This document shows, piece after piece, positions 9,025 to 17,752 of a stretch of DNA of 64,000 nucleotides. How positions within the stretch are numbered: position 1 is the first letter of the stretch; every line of letters starts with the position of its first letter. The position numbers and the translations under genes were made by a program. The stretch comes from Pseudomonas japonica (lineage in GTDB: Bacteria > Pseudomonadota > Gammaproteobacteria > Pseudomonadales > Pseudomonadaceae): positions 60,082 to 124,081 of the forward strand of contig NZ_FZOL01000022.1 in NCBI RefSeq assembly GCF_900188455.1, written 5' to 3'. A model generated the notes under the pieces. It saw only the letters and a list, made by a program, of their open reading frames with translations, did no database searches and was not told the origin of the DNA.

Positions 9025-10410
9025 TCAGAGAATCCCGATCTCCCGCGCCGTCCGGTCCACCGCCCGCCGGGTCTTCTCCACCAGTTCCTCCAGGTCGCCC
9101 CGGGTCGCCACCAGCGCCGGCGCCATGATCATCCGGCCCAGGGTCGAACGGATGATCAGCCCTTCCTCGAAGCCCAGGGTGCGGCAGCGCCAGGCGATGT
9201 CGTTTTCATTGGCGAAACGCTTGCGCGTGGCCTTGTCCTCGGCGAACTGCAACGCCGCCACCAGCCCCGCGCCCTGGATGTCGCCCACCAACGGATGGTC
9301 CTGGAAGTGTTCACGCAGCAGTTGCTGCAGATACGGGCCGGTATCGCCCTTGACCTTCTCGACAATCTGCTCGTCACGCAGCGCCTTGAGGTTGGCGATG
9401 GCCACCGCCGCCGCCACCGGGTGGCCGCCGTAGGTCAGGCCGTGGGCGAACACCCCGCCCTCTTCCACCAGGGTCTCGGCGATGCGCCTGGACAACACCA
9501 GCCCCCCCATCGGCACGTAACCGGAAGTCAGGCCCTTGGCGATGCTCAGGGTATCCGGCTCGAAACCGAAGTACTGGTGGGCGAACCACTCGCCGGTGCG
9601 CCCGAAGCCGCCGATCACTTCGTCGGCGCACAGCAGCACGTCGTACTTGCGGCAGATGCGCTGGATCTCGGCCCAGTACCCTGCCGGCGGGAAGATCATG
9701 CCGCCGGCACCCTGGAACGGCTCGGCAACGAAGGCGGCGACGTTCTCGGCGCCCAGCTCGAGAATCTTCGTCTCCAGCTCGCGGGCCGCCTGCAGGCCGA
9801 AGGCCTCCTCGCTCAGTTCGCCACCGTGCACGTAGTAGTACGGCTCGCCGATATGGGCGAAGTCCGGAAGCATGCCGCCCATCTCGTGCATGAAGCCCAT
9901 GCCGCCCAGCGCGGTACTGCCCAGGGTCGAGCCGTGGTAGCCATTCCAGCGACCGATCATGATGCGCTTGCGCGGCTTGCCGGCGACCTGCCAGTAGCGG
10001 CGCACGGTGCGGATCAGCAGTTCGTTGGCCTCGGAGCCGGAGTTGGTGTAGATGGCATGGCTGTAGTGCTTGGGCAACAGGCTGAAGAGCAGCTCGGACA
10101 GCTCGATCACCCGTGGGTGGGTGGTCTGGAAGAACAGGTTGTAGTACGGCAGTTCCTCCAGCTGGCGGGTCGCCGCGGCGGCCAGATCGGCGCGGCCGTA
10201 GCCCAGCGCGGTGCACCACAGGCCGGACATGCCGTCCAGGTAGCGCTTGCCCTCGGTGTCCCACAGGTTCAGGCCCTGGCCTTTCTCGATGACCAGCGCG
10301 CCCTTCTCGTTCAGCACCTTCTGGTCGAGGAAGGCATGGATATGGTGCGCCGCGTCGAGTTTCTGATAAGCCTGGGTGGTCTTGCCGTTGTTGTTGTTCA
10401 TGACGGTCAT
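9025..10410 (-). CDS. Class III (omega) aminotransferase, SpuC-like
   Basis: A PLP-dependent aminotransferase of 461 residues, typical for the family. It shows the cofactor-phosphate region TNSGSEANELLIRT, the substrate segment WNGYHGSTLGSTALGG, the Asp of LLCADEVIGGFGRTG that contacts the PLP ring, and the Schiff-base lysine in SIAKGLTSGYVPMGG. The overall pattern resembles putrescine/cadaverine-pyruvate or beta-alanine-pyruvate aminotransferases of Pseudomonas. The ATG at 10410 follows GGAG. With the binding protein and permease downstream, it probably transfers the amino group of an imported amine to pyruvate. Confidence 0.88.
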   Translation of the reverse strand: MTVMNNNNGKTTQAYQKLDAAHHIHAFLDQKVLNEKGALVIEKGQGLNLWDTEGKRYLDGMSGLWCTALGYGRADLAAAATRQLEELPYYNLFFQTTHPRVIELSELLFSLLPKHYSHAIYTNSGSEANELLIRTVRRYWQVAGKPRKRIMIGRWNGYHGSTLGSTALGGMGFMHEMGGMLPDFAHIGEPYYYVHGGELSEEAFGLQAARELETKILELGAENVAAFVAEPFQGAGGMIFPPAGYWAEIQRICRKYDVLLCADEVIGGFGRTGEWFAHQYFGFEPDTLSIAKGLTSGYVPMGGLVLSRRIAETLVEEGGVFAHGLTYGGHPVAAAVAIANLKALRDEQIVEKVKGDTGPYLQQLLREHFQDHPLVGDIQGAGLVAALQFAEDKATRKRFANENDIAWRCRTLGFEEGLIIRSTLGRMIMAPALVATRGDLEELVEKTRRAVDRTAREIGIL

Positions 10411-10440
10411 CGAGGATCTCCGTACCTGGCGGGATGGCGA

Positions 10441-10456
10441 CCTACCGATTGGTAGG
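10441..10456. promoter_or_regulatory. Short palindrome upstream of the aminotransferase
   Basis: CCTACC and GGTAGG flank a 4-base centre (GATT) in the divergent intergenic region, 31 bp upstream of the aminotransferase start. It has the look of a small dimeric-repressor operator. No regulator gene is adjacent, so the assignment is tentative. Confidence 0.3.
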
Positions 10457-10688
10457 CTTGCTGGTCAGCATTGTGCGCCAGCCGGCAGGGCAGCGGAAAC
10501 CAGTAAAAATATGCTCGGGGGATAGGCGAAAGCTATGCAGTGCCACGGCCCTCATTAAATGCAAAATTCGCATACAAGATAATTTGATTTATGCGATCAG
10601 TTATTAGAAAAGCACCAAGCGATATTTCACAAACCCCACCCCGCCGCCTTACCTTGCTCGCCACCTTTCCCGCCGACGAAGCCCTGCC

Positions 10689-11504
10689 ATGCCCGCGACC
10701 GCCACCTTGCTGAACCAGCGCTACGGCGCCGAACACGCCACGCCCGCCCTGGACAACCCGATCATCGAGCACCTGCTCAACCACCGCAGCCTGCGCAGCT
10801 ACGCCGACCGCCCACTGCCCCCCGGCACCCTGGAAACCCTGGTCGCCGCCGCGCAGTCGGCGGCCACCTCGTCCAACCTGCAGGCCTGGAGCGTGATCGA
10901 GGTGCGCGACCCGCGGCGCCGCGCACGCCTGGCGGCCCTGGCCAACAACCAGGCGCATATCGTCCAGGCGCCGCTGTTCCTGGTGTGGCTGGCGGATTTC
11001 TCGCGGGCCCAGCGCATCGCCGATACCCAGGACATCCAGCTCCAGGCCCCGGCCTATTTCGACAGCCTGCTGGTGGGCAGCATCGATGCCGCGCTGGCGG
11101 CGCAGAACGCCGTGATCGCCGCCGAAGCCCTGGGCCTGGGTACGGTGTACATCGGCGCCCTGCGCAATGACCTGCAGGCGGTGATCGACGAGCTGCAACT
11201 GCCGCCGCTGGTGTATCCGGTGTTCGGCCTGTGCGTCGGCTACGCCGCCACGCAGACCGCGATCAAGCCGCGGCTGCCCCAGGCCGTGACGGTGCACCGC
11301 GACACCTATCAGGTCGACCCGCAACAGGAGCCACGGCTGATCCGCCAATACGAAGCGCTGGCCGCCGAGTTCAGCCAGGCCCAGGGCCAGGACACGCCGC
11401 CGTGGCGCGAGCAGGTGATCAACCGCCTGAAGGATGAAAGCGCCCTGCACGGCCGCGAACGCATCGCCGCGACGCTCAACGCCCAGCGCCTGGCGCTGCG
11501 CTGA
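10689..11504 (+). CDS. NADPH-dependent nitroreductase family protein (NfsA-like)
   Basis: A 271-residue flavin oxidoreductase of the nitroreductase superfamily, in the size range of NfsA/Frp. It has the FMN-binding start NHRSLRSYADRPLP, the AAAQSAATSSNLQAWS segment, SLLVGSIDAALAAQNAVIAAEALGLGTVYIGALRN and VYPVFGLCVGYA. Such enzymes reduce nitroaromatics, quinones or flavins with NADPH; the physiological substrate is unknown. An MFS exporter follows immediately, suggesting a detoxification pair. Confidence 0.88.
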   Translation: MPATATLLNQRYGAEHATPALDNPIIEHLLNHRSLRSYADRPLPPGTLETLVAAAQSAATSSNLQAWSVIEVRDPRRRARLAALANNQAHIVQAPLFLVWLADFSRAQRIADTQDIQLQAPAYFDSLLVGSIDAALAAQNAVIAAEALGLGTVYIGALRNDLQAVIDELQLPPLVYPVFGLCVGYAATQTAIKPRLPQAVTVHRDTYQVDPQQEPRLIRQYEALAAEFSQAQGQDTPPWREQVINRLKDESALHGRERIAATLNAQRLALR

Positions 11505-11577
11505 GGCCGGCCCGCTGAACGCCCTCACCCATCCCGAGCCGACGCCGGTCGCCAGCACCTTTCAACGCAAGGTGCCG

Positions 11578-12909
11578 ATGATCATCGGCTGCGCGCTGTT
11601 CATGGAACTGCTCGACTCCACCGCCGTGCTCACCGCCCTGCCGCAACTGGCGGTGGACTTCGCCGAGCCCGGCGTGCGCATGAACCTGGTGGTGACCCTG
11701 TACCTGCTGGCCGTGGCGATGTTCATCCCGCTCAGCGGCTGGCTCGCCGAACGCCTGAGGCCGCGGCGGGTATTCGTCGCGGCGATCGCCCTGTTCGTGG
11801 TCAGTTCGCTGGCCTGCGCGCTGTCCGCCAGCCTCTGGCAACTGGTACTGGCGCGCTTCTGCCAGGGCATGGCCGGGGCGCTGATGGTCCCGGTGGGCCA
11901 GGTGATCCTGCTGCGCTGGTCGGGCAAGGGCGATCTGCTCAAGGCCATGGCCTACCTGACCATGCCTGCCCTGCTCGGCCCGGTGTTCGGTCCGCCACTG
12001 GGCGGCCTGCTGGTGACCTGGCTGTCGTGGCACTGGATCTTCCTGCTCAACCTGCCCATCGGCCTGCTCGGCATCGCCCTGGTACTGCGCCATGTGCCGG
12101 ACTATCCGGGACAACGCGGTCGACCCCTGGACCTGCGCGGCTTTCTCCTCGGCAGCCCGGCGCTGGCCTGCCTGGTGCTGGCCTTCGAAAGCCTCGGCCA
12201 TGGTTCGCTGCGCTGGCAGTGGTCATGCCTGTTGCTGGCGGCCGGGGTGCTCTTCGCCCTTGGCTATCTGCGCCACGCACGGCGCAGCAGCGCACCGCTG
12301 CTGGACCTGTCGCTGCTGCGTATTCACGGGTTCGCCGTGGTGCTCGGCGGCGGCACGCTGTTCCGCCTGGGCAGTGCCGCGCTGCCGTTCCTGCTGGTCC
12401 TGCTGTTCCAGCTCGGCTACGGCATGAGCGCGCTGCAGGCCGGCCTGCTGACCTTCGCCGGCGGCGCCGGAGCGCTGTTGATCAAGTTCATTTCCGTGCC
12501 TCTGGCGCGGCGTTTCGGCTGCCGCACCCTGCTGGTCTGGAACAGCCTGCTGGGCGCGTTCTCCATCGCCGTGTGCGCGCTGTTCAGCGCCGATACCGCC
12601 CCCGTGGTGGTGATGTTCCTGCTGTTCATCGGCGGGCTGTCGCGCTCGCTGCAGATGACCGCCGTGGGCGCGCTGACCTACGCCGACATCCCGCCCGAGC
12701 ACTCGGCCAGCGCGGCGACCCTGTCGGCCACCAGCGTGCAGCTCAGCCTGAGCCTGGCGGTGTGCCTGGCGGCCATGATCCTCGGGCTGATCCAGGGCCT
12801 GCGCGGACATGCACAGCCGGAGGCCGGGGATATCCAGTTGACGTTGTTGCTGGTGAGTTCGATGTGCCTGGCGGCGGGGTTGGTGTTCAGGCGACTGGCG
12901 AACGATTGA
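11578..12909 (+). CDS. MFS transporter, DHA2-type drug efflux
   Basis: An integral membrane protein of at least 443 residues with 13-14 hydrophobic segments. It has the DHA2 pattern MELLDSTAVLTALPQLAVDF in helix 1, the WLAERLRPRRVF loop (motif A) and GPVFGPPLGGLLVTWLSWHWIF (motif C region). The start is uncertain. ATG 11578 begins right at helix 1; a GTG is at 11572; and an in-frame CTG at 11515, preceded by GAGG next to the nitroreductase stop, would add a cytoplasmic tail like that of relatives. It is probably co-transcribed with the nitroreductase. Confidence 0.85.
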   Translation: MIIGCALFMELLDSTAVLTALPQLAVDFAEPGVRMNLVVTLYLLAVAMFIPLSGWLAERLRPRRVFVAAIALFVVSSLACALSASLWQLVLARFCQGMAGALMVPVGQVILLRWSGKGDLLKAMAYLTMPALLGPVFGPPLGGLLVTWLSWHWIFLLNLPIGLLGIALVLRHVPDYPGQRGRPLDLRGFLLGSPALACLVLAFESLGHGSLRWQWSCLLLAAGVLFALGYLRHARRSSAPLLDLSLLRIHGFAVVLGGGTLFRLGSAALPFLLVLLFQLGYGMSALQAGLLTFAGGAGALLIKFISVPLARRFGCRTLLVWNSLLGAFSIAVCALFSADTAPVVVMFLLFIGGLSRSLQMTAVGALTYADIPPEHSASAATLSATSVQLSLSLAVCLAAMILGLIQGLRGHAQPEAGDIQLTLLLVSSMCLAAGLVFRRLAND

Positions 12910-12910
12910 G

Positions 12911-13405
12911 AGTGCGTGTAGAGACCGGACACATCTTCCGGCGCCTGGAGGGAAATCGCATTGAGGCTGCCAGGTGCCTGTCTTGAGTGTTGCAGCGCCT
13001 ATGAGATCGAGCGCCGCCCGCGCGGCGCTTCGCGAGCAAGCTCGCTCCCACAGTTTGTTGCAACGAACCTATGTCTGATAGACCGCCATTGACCGCCTTG
13101 TGCGTTCGACTCGATACCGAGTCGAACCCAACAGCTTTCCCGCGATACATCGCAGTAAGACAAAGGCTGACCACCCAAATCCCACAGGCCATGGCGCGTT
13201 GCAACAAACTGTGGGAGCGAGCTTGCTCGCGAAGCGCCGTGCGGACGGCGCTCGATCTCAAGGGCGCTGGCAGAGCATCGTCATGCACAGCGATGCGCCG
13301 CGCGGGCGGCGCTCGATCTTGAGGGCGCTGCAAGACTCAAGACAGGCACCTGGCGGCCTTGATGCGCCCCCCACAAAGCCTTCAACGATATGTAGATACC
13401 CCTGC
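12911..13405. repeat. Long composite palindromic repeat (copy A of dispersed element)
   Basis: About 495 bp without a gene. The left arm (about 12911-13065) and right arm (about 13197-13405) are inverted copies of the same modules: a CCAGGTGCCTGTCTTGAG block, a GATCGAGCGCCGCCCGCG block, a REP-like GCGAGCAAGCTCGCTCCCAC block, and a GTTGCAAC boundary. The outer end at 13393-13403 carries TGTAGATACCC. Long copies of the same modules are at 20964-21415 and 63600-63900. Confidence 0.85.
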
Positions 13406-13458
13406 CCCTCCAGACACCGCCACTCAACCCAAGCTCCCGGGACTCCGTGAAAAACCCC

Positions 13459-13485
13459 AAAAAAAAGCGCCCGTCAACGGGCGCA
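13459..13485 (-). terminator. Rho-independent terminator of the OprD gene
   Basis: On the reverse strand a GCGCCCGTTGACGGGCGC hairpin is followed by a run of eight T, about 85 bp after the porin stop codon. Confidence 0.85.
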
Positions 13486-13569
13486 AAGTGATCCACCTTC
13501 AACCAAAGGAGTTGTGCAGCCAAAGGTGAATGGGGTGTGCTGCGCAAGTACCGATCAGGCAAGTACCGA

Positions 13570-14901
13570 TCAGAGTACCGACAGCGGGTATTCGACGATC
13601 AGGCGAACCTCGTCCAGGTCCGATTCGAAAGCCGTGGCACGGGTATTGGCCTGGCGCACGCGCAGCGACAGGTCCTTGGCCGCGCCGCTCTGCACCACGT
13701 ACTTGACCTCGATATTGCGCTCCCAGCGCTTCTGGTCGGTGAGCGGGTCGCCATTGGCGTCGCGGCGCATGTACACGGCGTTGGCATTGGAGTAGTCGGC
13801 GTCGCTGCCCCTGCCATAGCGGGTCATGAACGACAGGCCGGGAATCCCGTAGCTGGCCATGTTCAAGTCGTAGCGCAGCATCCACGAGCGCTCTTTCGGC
13901 GAGTTGAAGTCGCTGTACTGGATCGAGTTGTCGAGGAAGATCGAGTCGGAATGGCGCAGGTAGTCGAAGTCGTCGTCGCCGTTGTTGCGCTGGTGGGTCA
14001 GGGCCAGGGTATGGGCGCCGAAACGCAGGCCGAGCTTGCCACTCCAGATGGTGTTGTCGAACTCGCCGAGCAGTTGCCTGCCTTCATCCACGGCACGGTA
14101 GGCGTTGAAGCCGGTGATCAGGTCGAGGTCGTCGGCCAGCGGGTAAGTGAAGCTGGCACCGGCGTAGTACTGGTTCCAGGCGTCCTTCAGGCGACTGCCG
14201 TAGAGGCTGACGCTGAGGTGCTCGGTGACCGCGTAATCGCCACCACCGTAGGCGACCCAGGGCGAATCCACCGCGCCGCCATAGAAGGTCGCGAAGCCGT
14301 CGCGCATATTGCTCGACACCGGCTGGCTCATCGCATGCAGGCGCCCGGCCTGCAGGGTGAGGCCGTCGAAGCTGGTGTTTTCCGCGGTCACCCCGCGAAA
14401 GCTCTCCGGCAACAGGCGCGAGTCTCCCGCCGCCACCACCGGCGTGGCCGGGAACACGTCGCCGACCCGCACCACGGTGTCGAGGAAACGCACTTTCGCC
14501 GCGCCACCGAGCTTGCTGTATTCGTCGCGGGCCTCGCCATCGCGGTTCACCGGCAGCACGTCGAAGGAACTGCGACCGCCGTTGCGACCACCACCGGTAT
14601 CGAGTTTCAGACCGAGCATGGCGAAAGCATCGACACCGAAACCGACGGTGCCCTGGGTGAAGCCCGAGGAGAATTTGCCAATGATGCCGTGGGCCCAGGC
14701 TTCGGAATAACCGTTGTCACCCGCCTTGCCGTAGGCCGGCGCGGGACCGTCGCGATGGTCGCGGTTGAAGTACAGGTTGCGGTTCAGCACGCTGAGGTTG
14801 CTGCCCTCGATAAAACCTTCGGCCTGTTCTTCGGCGTTGACCGCATAACTTGCGGACAATGCGCATAACGCCACCAGATAACGTGGAAACGTGTAACTCA
14901 T
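13570..14901 (-). CDS. OprD-family outer-membrane porin
   Basis: A 443-residue substrate-selective channel. A signal peptide ends near ASYAVNA-EEQ. The mature part shows OprD landmarks: FIEGSNLSVLNRNLYFNRDH, WAHGIIGKFSSGFTQGTVGFGVDAFAMLGLKLD, LGGAAKVRFLDTVVRVGDVFP and a C-terminal VEYPLSVL strand. OprD paralogues import amino acids, peptides or small carboxylates; the substrate cannot be read from the sequence. It is a single gene with its own terminator. Confidence 0.92.
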   Translation of the reverse strand: MSYTFPRYLVALCALSASYAVNAEEQAEGFIEGSNLSVLNRNLYFNRDHRDGPAPAYGKAGDNGYSEAWAHGIIGKFSSGFTQGTVGFGVDAFAMLGLKLDTGGGRNGGRSSFDVLPVNRDGEARDEYSKLGGAAKVRFLDTVVRVGDVFPATPVVAAGDSRLLPESFRGVTAENTSFDGLTLQAGRLHAMSQPVSSNMRDGFATFYGGAVDSPWVAYGGGDYAVTEHLSVSLYGSRLKDAWNQYYAGASFTYPLADDLDLITGFNAYRAVDEGRQLLGEFDNTIWSGKLGLRFGAHTLALTHQRNNGDDDFDYLRHSDSIFLDNSIQYSDFNSPKERSWMLRYDLNMASYGIPGLSFMTRYGRGSDADYSNANAVYMRRDANGDPLTDQKRWERNIEVKYVVQSGAAKDLSLRVRQANTRATAFESDLDEVRLIVEYPLSVL

Positions 14902-15043
14902 GCAATGCTCCTTCGAGGTGCGGCAGTTTTTATTATGAGAAACCCGACAGGCGCTGTTGGAAGTTGCTTATGCCCACGGGGCGCCGGACAAGAGCGCCGA
15001 AGCGATAGTTGCAGAGGACGAATAACAGGAAGGTGATTGGATA

Positions 15044-15091
15044 ATTACAGTTTCGTCATTCGGGACGTTGGCTTGATTACAGAATTGTAAT
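15044..15091 (+). promoter_or_regulatory. Candidate metal-response-regulator boxes upstream of czcC
   Basis: Two related motifs lie 32 bp apart (three helical turns). ATTACAGTTTCGTCATT is at 15044-15060 and the palindrome ATTACAGAATTGTAAT at 15076-15091. They resemble the TTACA/TGTAA-type half sites bound by CopR/CusR/CzcR-class response regulators. No czcRS genes are in the window. Confidence 0.4.
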
Positions 15092-15206
15092 GTTGCCGCC
15101 ACCGCGCTGATAGCTGCCGCTCATTAGAGTGCCACGACTCTTTCCATCAGGGCCTGGTGGCACGTTCGGCGTTCTCGTCAGGCTTTGCGCCCACGAGGAC
15201 CCGCAA

Positions 15207-16445
15207 GTGCCCCGATCCCCCACCCTTTCCCGAACGATCGCCGCGTTCTGCGCGATGCTGGCAGCGCCGTTCGCCCTGGCCGACAGCCTCAGTCTGCCGC
15301 AGGCCATCGCCAGCGCCATGGCCCACAACCCGGACCTGGCCGCCGCCCGCCAGGAAATCGGCATCGCCGAAGGCGCCCGGCGCCAGGCCGGGCTGATCCC
15401 CAACCCGGAACTGTCCTGGGAGGTCGAGGACACCCGGCGCGACACCAGCACCACCACGGTGACCCTCAGCCAGCCGCTGGAACTGGGCGGCAAGCGCGGG
15501 GCACGGATCGAGGTGGCGCGGGTCGGGCAAAGCCTGGCGCAGATGACCCTGGAACAGCAGGTCAATACGCTGCGCGCCGAGGTCGTCCAGGCCTTCCATG
15601 GCGCCCTGCGCGCGCAGACCGCGGTGGAGCTGGCGCAGCAGTCCCTCGACCTCACCGAGCGCGGCCTGCGGGTGGTCGAAGGCCGCGTGCGCGCGGGCAA
15701 GTCGTCACCGGTGGAGGCCACCCGGGCCGAGGTGCAACTGGCCGAAGCACGCCTGCAACTGAACCGGGCGCGAAGCGAAAAGAGCAATGCCTACCGGCAA
15801 CTGGCCCAGGTCACCGGCAGCGCCGCCGATGGCGTGGAGCGTCTCGACGCTACCTCGCTGTCGCCTGGCCTGCCGCCCGCCGAAGCGCTGTTGCTCAACC
15901 GTCTGCGGGACACCGCCGAACTGCGCCAGGCGGTCGCCCATATCGAACAGAACGACGCCGCGCTGGGCTCGGAAAAGGCCCAGCGCATCCCCAACCTCAC
16001 CGTCAGCCTCGGCAGCCAGTACGACCGCGCCGAGCGCGAGCGGGTCAATGTGGTCGGCGTGTCCCTGCCCCTGCCGCTGTTCGACCGCAACCAGGGCAAT
16101 GTCCTCACCGCCGCGCGCCGCGCCGACCAGGCCCGCGACCTGCGCAATGCCGTGGAACTGCGCCTGCGCGGGGAAACCCGCACGGCGCTCAACCAGTGGA
16201 GCACGGCCATGCAGGAGGTCGCGGCCTATGACAGCACCCTCCTGCCCGCCGCGCGCCAGGCCGTGGACACCGCCACCCGCGGTTTCGAGCGCGGCAAGTT
16301 CGGCTTCATCGAAGTGCTGGACGCCCAGCGCACCCTGATCGTCGCCCGCGAGCAGTACCTCGCCTCACTGGCCATGGCCAGCGAGGCCCGGGGCCGCGTG
16401 GAGCGGATCTTCGGCGACCTCGACGCCCTTGACGTCACCCCTTGA
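15207..16445 (+). CDS. czcC: CzcC-type outer-membrane channel of metal RND efflux pump
   Basis: A TolC-superfamily outer-membrane factor of 412 residues. A signal peptide ends at APFALA-DS. The two internally repeated coiled-coil halves are seen as ASAMAHNPDLAAARQEIGIAEG and AVAHIEQNDAALGSEKAQRIPNLTVSLGSQYDRA; CzcC-like features are LSQPLELGGKRGARI and GFIEVLDAQRTLI. The GTG at 15207 is chosen because AGGA lies 7 bases upstream and it begins directly before the signal peptide; the ATG at 15129 has no support. It is the first gene of a three-gene efflux operon. Confidence 0.88.
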   Translation: MPRSPTLSRTIAAFCAMLAAPFALADSLSLPQAIASAMAHNPDLAAARQEIGIAEGARRQAGLIPNPELSWEVEDTRRDTSTTTVTLSQPLELGGKRGARIEVARVGQSLAQMTLEQQVNTLRAEVVQAFHGALRAQTAVELAQQSLDLTERGLRVVEGRVRAGKSSPVEATRAEVQLAEARLQLNRARSEKSNAYRQLAQVTGSAADGVERLDATSLSPGLPPAEALLLNRLRDTAELRQAVAHIEQNDAALGSEKAQRIPNLTVSLGSQYDRAERERVNVVGVSLPLPLFDRNQGNVLTAARRADQARDLRNAVELRLRGETRTALNQWSTAMQEVAAYDSTLLPAARQAVDTATRGFERGKFGFIEVLDAQRTLIVAREQYLASLAMASEARGRVERIFGDLDALDVTP

Positions 16446-16474
16446 ACCCGACAGCCCGTCGCTCTGGAGCAACA

Positions 16475-17728
16475 ATGGACAACACACGCAAGATCGCCCT
16501 CGCGCTAGCCGCGCTGGCGGCCCTCGGCCTTGGCGCTGCCGCCTGGAATGGCAACGACGCCGGACATGCCGCCGACGATGGTCACGGCCACGGCAAGGCC
16601 GCCACCCGCGCGGCCCAGGATGAACATGGCGAGCAAGGCCATGACGAGGACGGCCATGGACAGCAGGGCCATGCCGAGGAAGAAGGTGAGCATGCCGAAG
16701 AAGGCGCCCTGCACCTGACCGAGCAGCAGATCGCCAGCGCCGGCATCGAGCTGGCGACCGCGGCGCCGCGCGAGCTCGGCAGCGTAGTCAGCTTCCCCGG
16801 GGAAATCCGCTTCGACGAGGACCGCACCGCCCATGTGGTGCCGCGGGTACCGGGCGTGGTGGAAAGCGTACACGCCAACCTCGGCGAGCCGGTGAAGAAG
16901 GGCCAGTTGCTGGCGGTGATCGCCAGCCAGCAGATTTCCGACCTGCGCAGCGAACAGCAGGCGGCCCAGCGTCGCGTGGAACTGGCGCGCGTCACCTTCG
17001 AGCGGGAAAAGCAGCTGTGGCAGGAGAAGATCTCCGCCGAGCAGGACTACCTGGCGGCCCGACAGGCGCTGCAGGAGGCCGAGATCGGCCTGAGCAACGC
17101 CCGGCAGAAAGTCGCCGCCCTCGGCGCCTCGGTCAGCGCCGCCGGCGGCAACCGCTACGAACTGCGCGCGCCGTTCGACGCGCTGGTGGTGGAAAAGCAC
17201 CTGGCCCTCGGCGAGGTGGTCAGCGAAGCCAGCAACGCCTTCACCCTCTCCGACCTGTCGCGGGTCTGGGCCACCTTCGCGGTGCCCCCACGGGACCTGG
17301 ACAAGGTCGCCAGCGGACGGGCCGTGCGCGTGTCGTCGCCGGACCTGAACAGTGAAGTCGACGGCACCATCGGCTACGTCGGCAGCCTGCTCGGCGAGCA
17401 GAACCGCGCCGCCACCGTCCGCGTCACCCTGACCAACCCCGACGGCGTCTGGCGTCCCGGACTGTTCGTCAGCGTCGCCGTGACCACCCGCAGCGCCCCG
17501 GCGGCGGTCACCGTTCCCTTTGATGCGGTGCAGACGGTCGAGGAACGCCCCTCGGTGTTCGTGCGCAGCGCCGAGGGCTTCGACACCCGCGCGGTGACCC
17601 TGGGCCGGCGCGACGGCGACCACGTGGAGATCCTCGACGGCCTGGCGGCCGGCGCCGTGGTTGCCAGCCGCGGCAGCTTCACCCTCAAGTCCGAGCTGGG
17701 CAAGGCCTCCGCCGAGCACAGCCACTGA
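16475..17728 (+). CDS. czcB: CzcB-type periplasmic adaptor of metal RND efflux pump
   Basis: A membrane-fusion protein of 417 residues. An N-terminal membrane anchor or signal is followed by a strikingly His/Asp/Glu-rich stretch (about residues 25-75, with many HG, GH and EH pairs) that probably binds metal before export. Next come the barrel-sandwich half motifs (VPRVPGVVESVHANLGEPVKKGQLL and YELRAPFDALVVEKHLALGEVV) separated by a coiled-coil hairpin. The ATG at 16475 follows GGAG. It links the CzcC channel to the CzcA pump. Confidence 0.9.
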   Translation: MDNTRKIALALAALAALGLGAAAWNGNDAGHAADDGHGHGKAATRAAQDEHGEQGHDEDGHGQQGHAEEEGEHAEEGALHLTEQQIASAGIELATAAPRELGSVVSFPGEIRFDEDRTAHVVPRVPGVVESVHANLGEPVKKGQLLAVIASQQISDLRSEQQAAQRRVELARVTFEREKQLWQEKISAEQDYLAARQALQEAEIGLSNARQKVAALGASVSAAGGNRYELRAPFDALVVEKHLALGEVVSEASNAFTLSDLSRVWATFAVPPRDLDKVASGRAVRVSSPDLNSEVDGTIGYVGSLLGEQNRAATVRVTLTNPDGVWRPGLFVSVAVTTRSAPAAVTVPFDAVQTVEERPSVFVRSAEGFDTRAVTLGRRDGDHVEILDGLAAGAVVASRGSFTLKSELGKASAEHSH

Positions 17729-17752
17729 TGCGCTTTCACAGGATGACTTCGC

